Shown here piece after piece: positions 5,060 to 5,208 of a stretch of DNA of 5,208 nucleotides. How positions within the stretch are numbered: position 1 is the stretch's first letter; each line of letters opens with the position of its first letter. The DNA is from CAUZEO01 sp963578625 (GTDB taxonomy: Bacteria; Verrucomicrobiota; Kiritimatiellia; SLOV01), in assembly GCA_963578625.1 (NCBI GenBank), contig CAUZEO010000362.1:1-5208 (forward strand). The letters are read 5' to 3'. The translations under genes were made by a program, and so were the position numbers. The notes below the pieces were generated by a model, which was given only the letters and a program-made list of their open reading frames with translations, made no database searches and had not been told where the DNA came from.

Positions 5060-5208
5060 GGATTTCATATGCCATACGGCTTGGCGATTGACAGCAAGGG
5101 ACGTATATACGTTGATGTTCACAACGCGCGCATTGTGCGGTTTGACGATATGACCGGCAAGGGCTGGACGGTGCTCACTACCTCGAACACGGGACAAAAA
5201 TCGTATCC
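5060..5208 (+). pseudogene. NHL-repeat protein, 5'-truncated fragment running off right edge
   Basis: The plus frame containing the ATG at 5069 reads FHMPYGLAIDSKGRIYV, then DVHNARIVRFDDMTGKGW and TVLTTSNTG. This is a beta-propeller NHL repeat: PxGLAxDxxGxIYV...NxRIxxFD. Such proteins are usually extracytoplasmic or scaffold beta-propellers with several repeats. NHL similarity starts at about 5060, immediately after the IS21 relic, with no signal peptide or earlier repeat before it, so the 5' end of the gene seems to be lost. A start at 5069 is possible but has no clear ribosome binding site. The frame stays open backwards across the antisense of the relic, to at least 4772, which is probably fortuitous. 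The usual IYVAD is here IYVD, one residue short. The gene continues past the window, so whether it is functional cannot be decided. Confidence 0.65.

Noticed and set aside
4772..5208. A long plus frame joining the antisense of the IS21 relic to the NHL coding sequence
   Set aside because: The part before 5060 is the reverse complement of recognisable IstA, so the open frame there is probably fortuitous rather than a real fusion protein.
1..5208. CRISPR array, tRNA, rRNA or toxin-antitoxin pair
   Set aside because: I saw no regularly spaced direct repeats, tRNA-like cloverleaf with a T-loop, rRNA stretch, or paired small ORFs with toxin motifs.

Overview
The window (about 5.2 kb, moderately GC-rich) looks like bacterial chromosome. 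Gene content (PhoH-type ATPase, DNA polymerase III delta, YtoQ, an enolase-superfamily sugar-acid dehydratase, an NHL-repeat protein, an IS21 relic) would fit an environmental bacterium, perhaps of the Planctomycetes/Verrucomicrobia group. That placement is a weak inference: no marker gene here settles it.

Layout. Positions 3-656 (minus) hold the first two thirds of a PhoH-family ATPase that runs off the left edge. A 333-base divergent intergenic region follows, with promoter-like elements and two palindromes. Then comes holA (990-2147, plus). After an 80-base gap there is a small single-pass membrane ORF (2227-2517, plus), joined by a 4-base GTGA overlap to a ytoQ-like gene (2514-2984, plus). 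A complete mandelate racemase/enolase-superfamily gene (2977-4131, minus) converges on ytoQ and overlaps it by 8 bases. Its upstream region carries an imperfect 24-base direct repeat and a 12-base inverted repeat.

From about 4300 to the right edge the sequence looks like a gene graveyard. It holds a doubtful 60-codon ORF, a stretch with no recognisable content, and an internal fragment of an IS21-family istA transposase on the minus strand. The fragment ends in a frameshift and an imperfect palindrome, directly against an NHL-repeat coding sequence on the plus strand that runs off the right edge.

How the genes relate. The left half is housekeeping (replication clamp loading; PhoH ATPase). 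The only pair that looks operonic is the small membrane ORF plus ytoQ. The dehydratase is probably catabolic, for an acid sugar, and is the only gene here with obvious operator-like repeats upstream. I see no convincing new multi-gene system. The most unusual parts are the operator-like repeats and the rearranged right-hand end.
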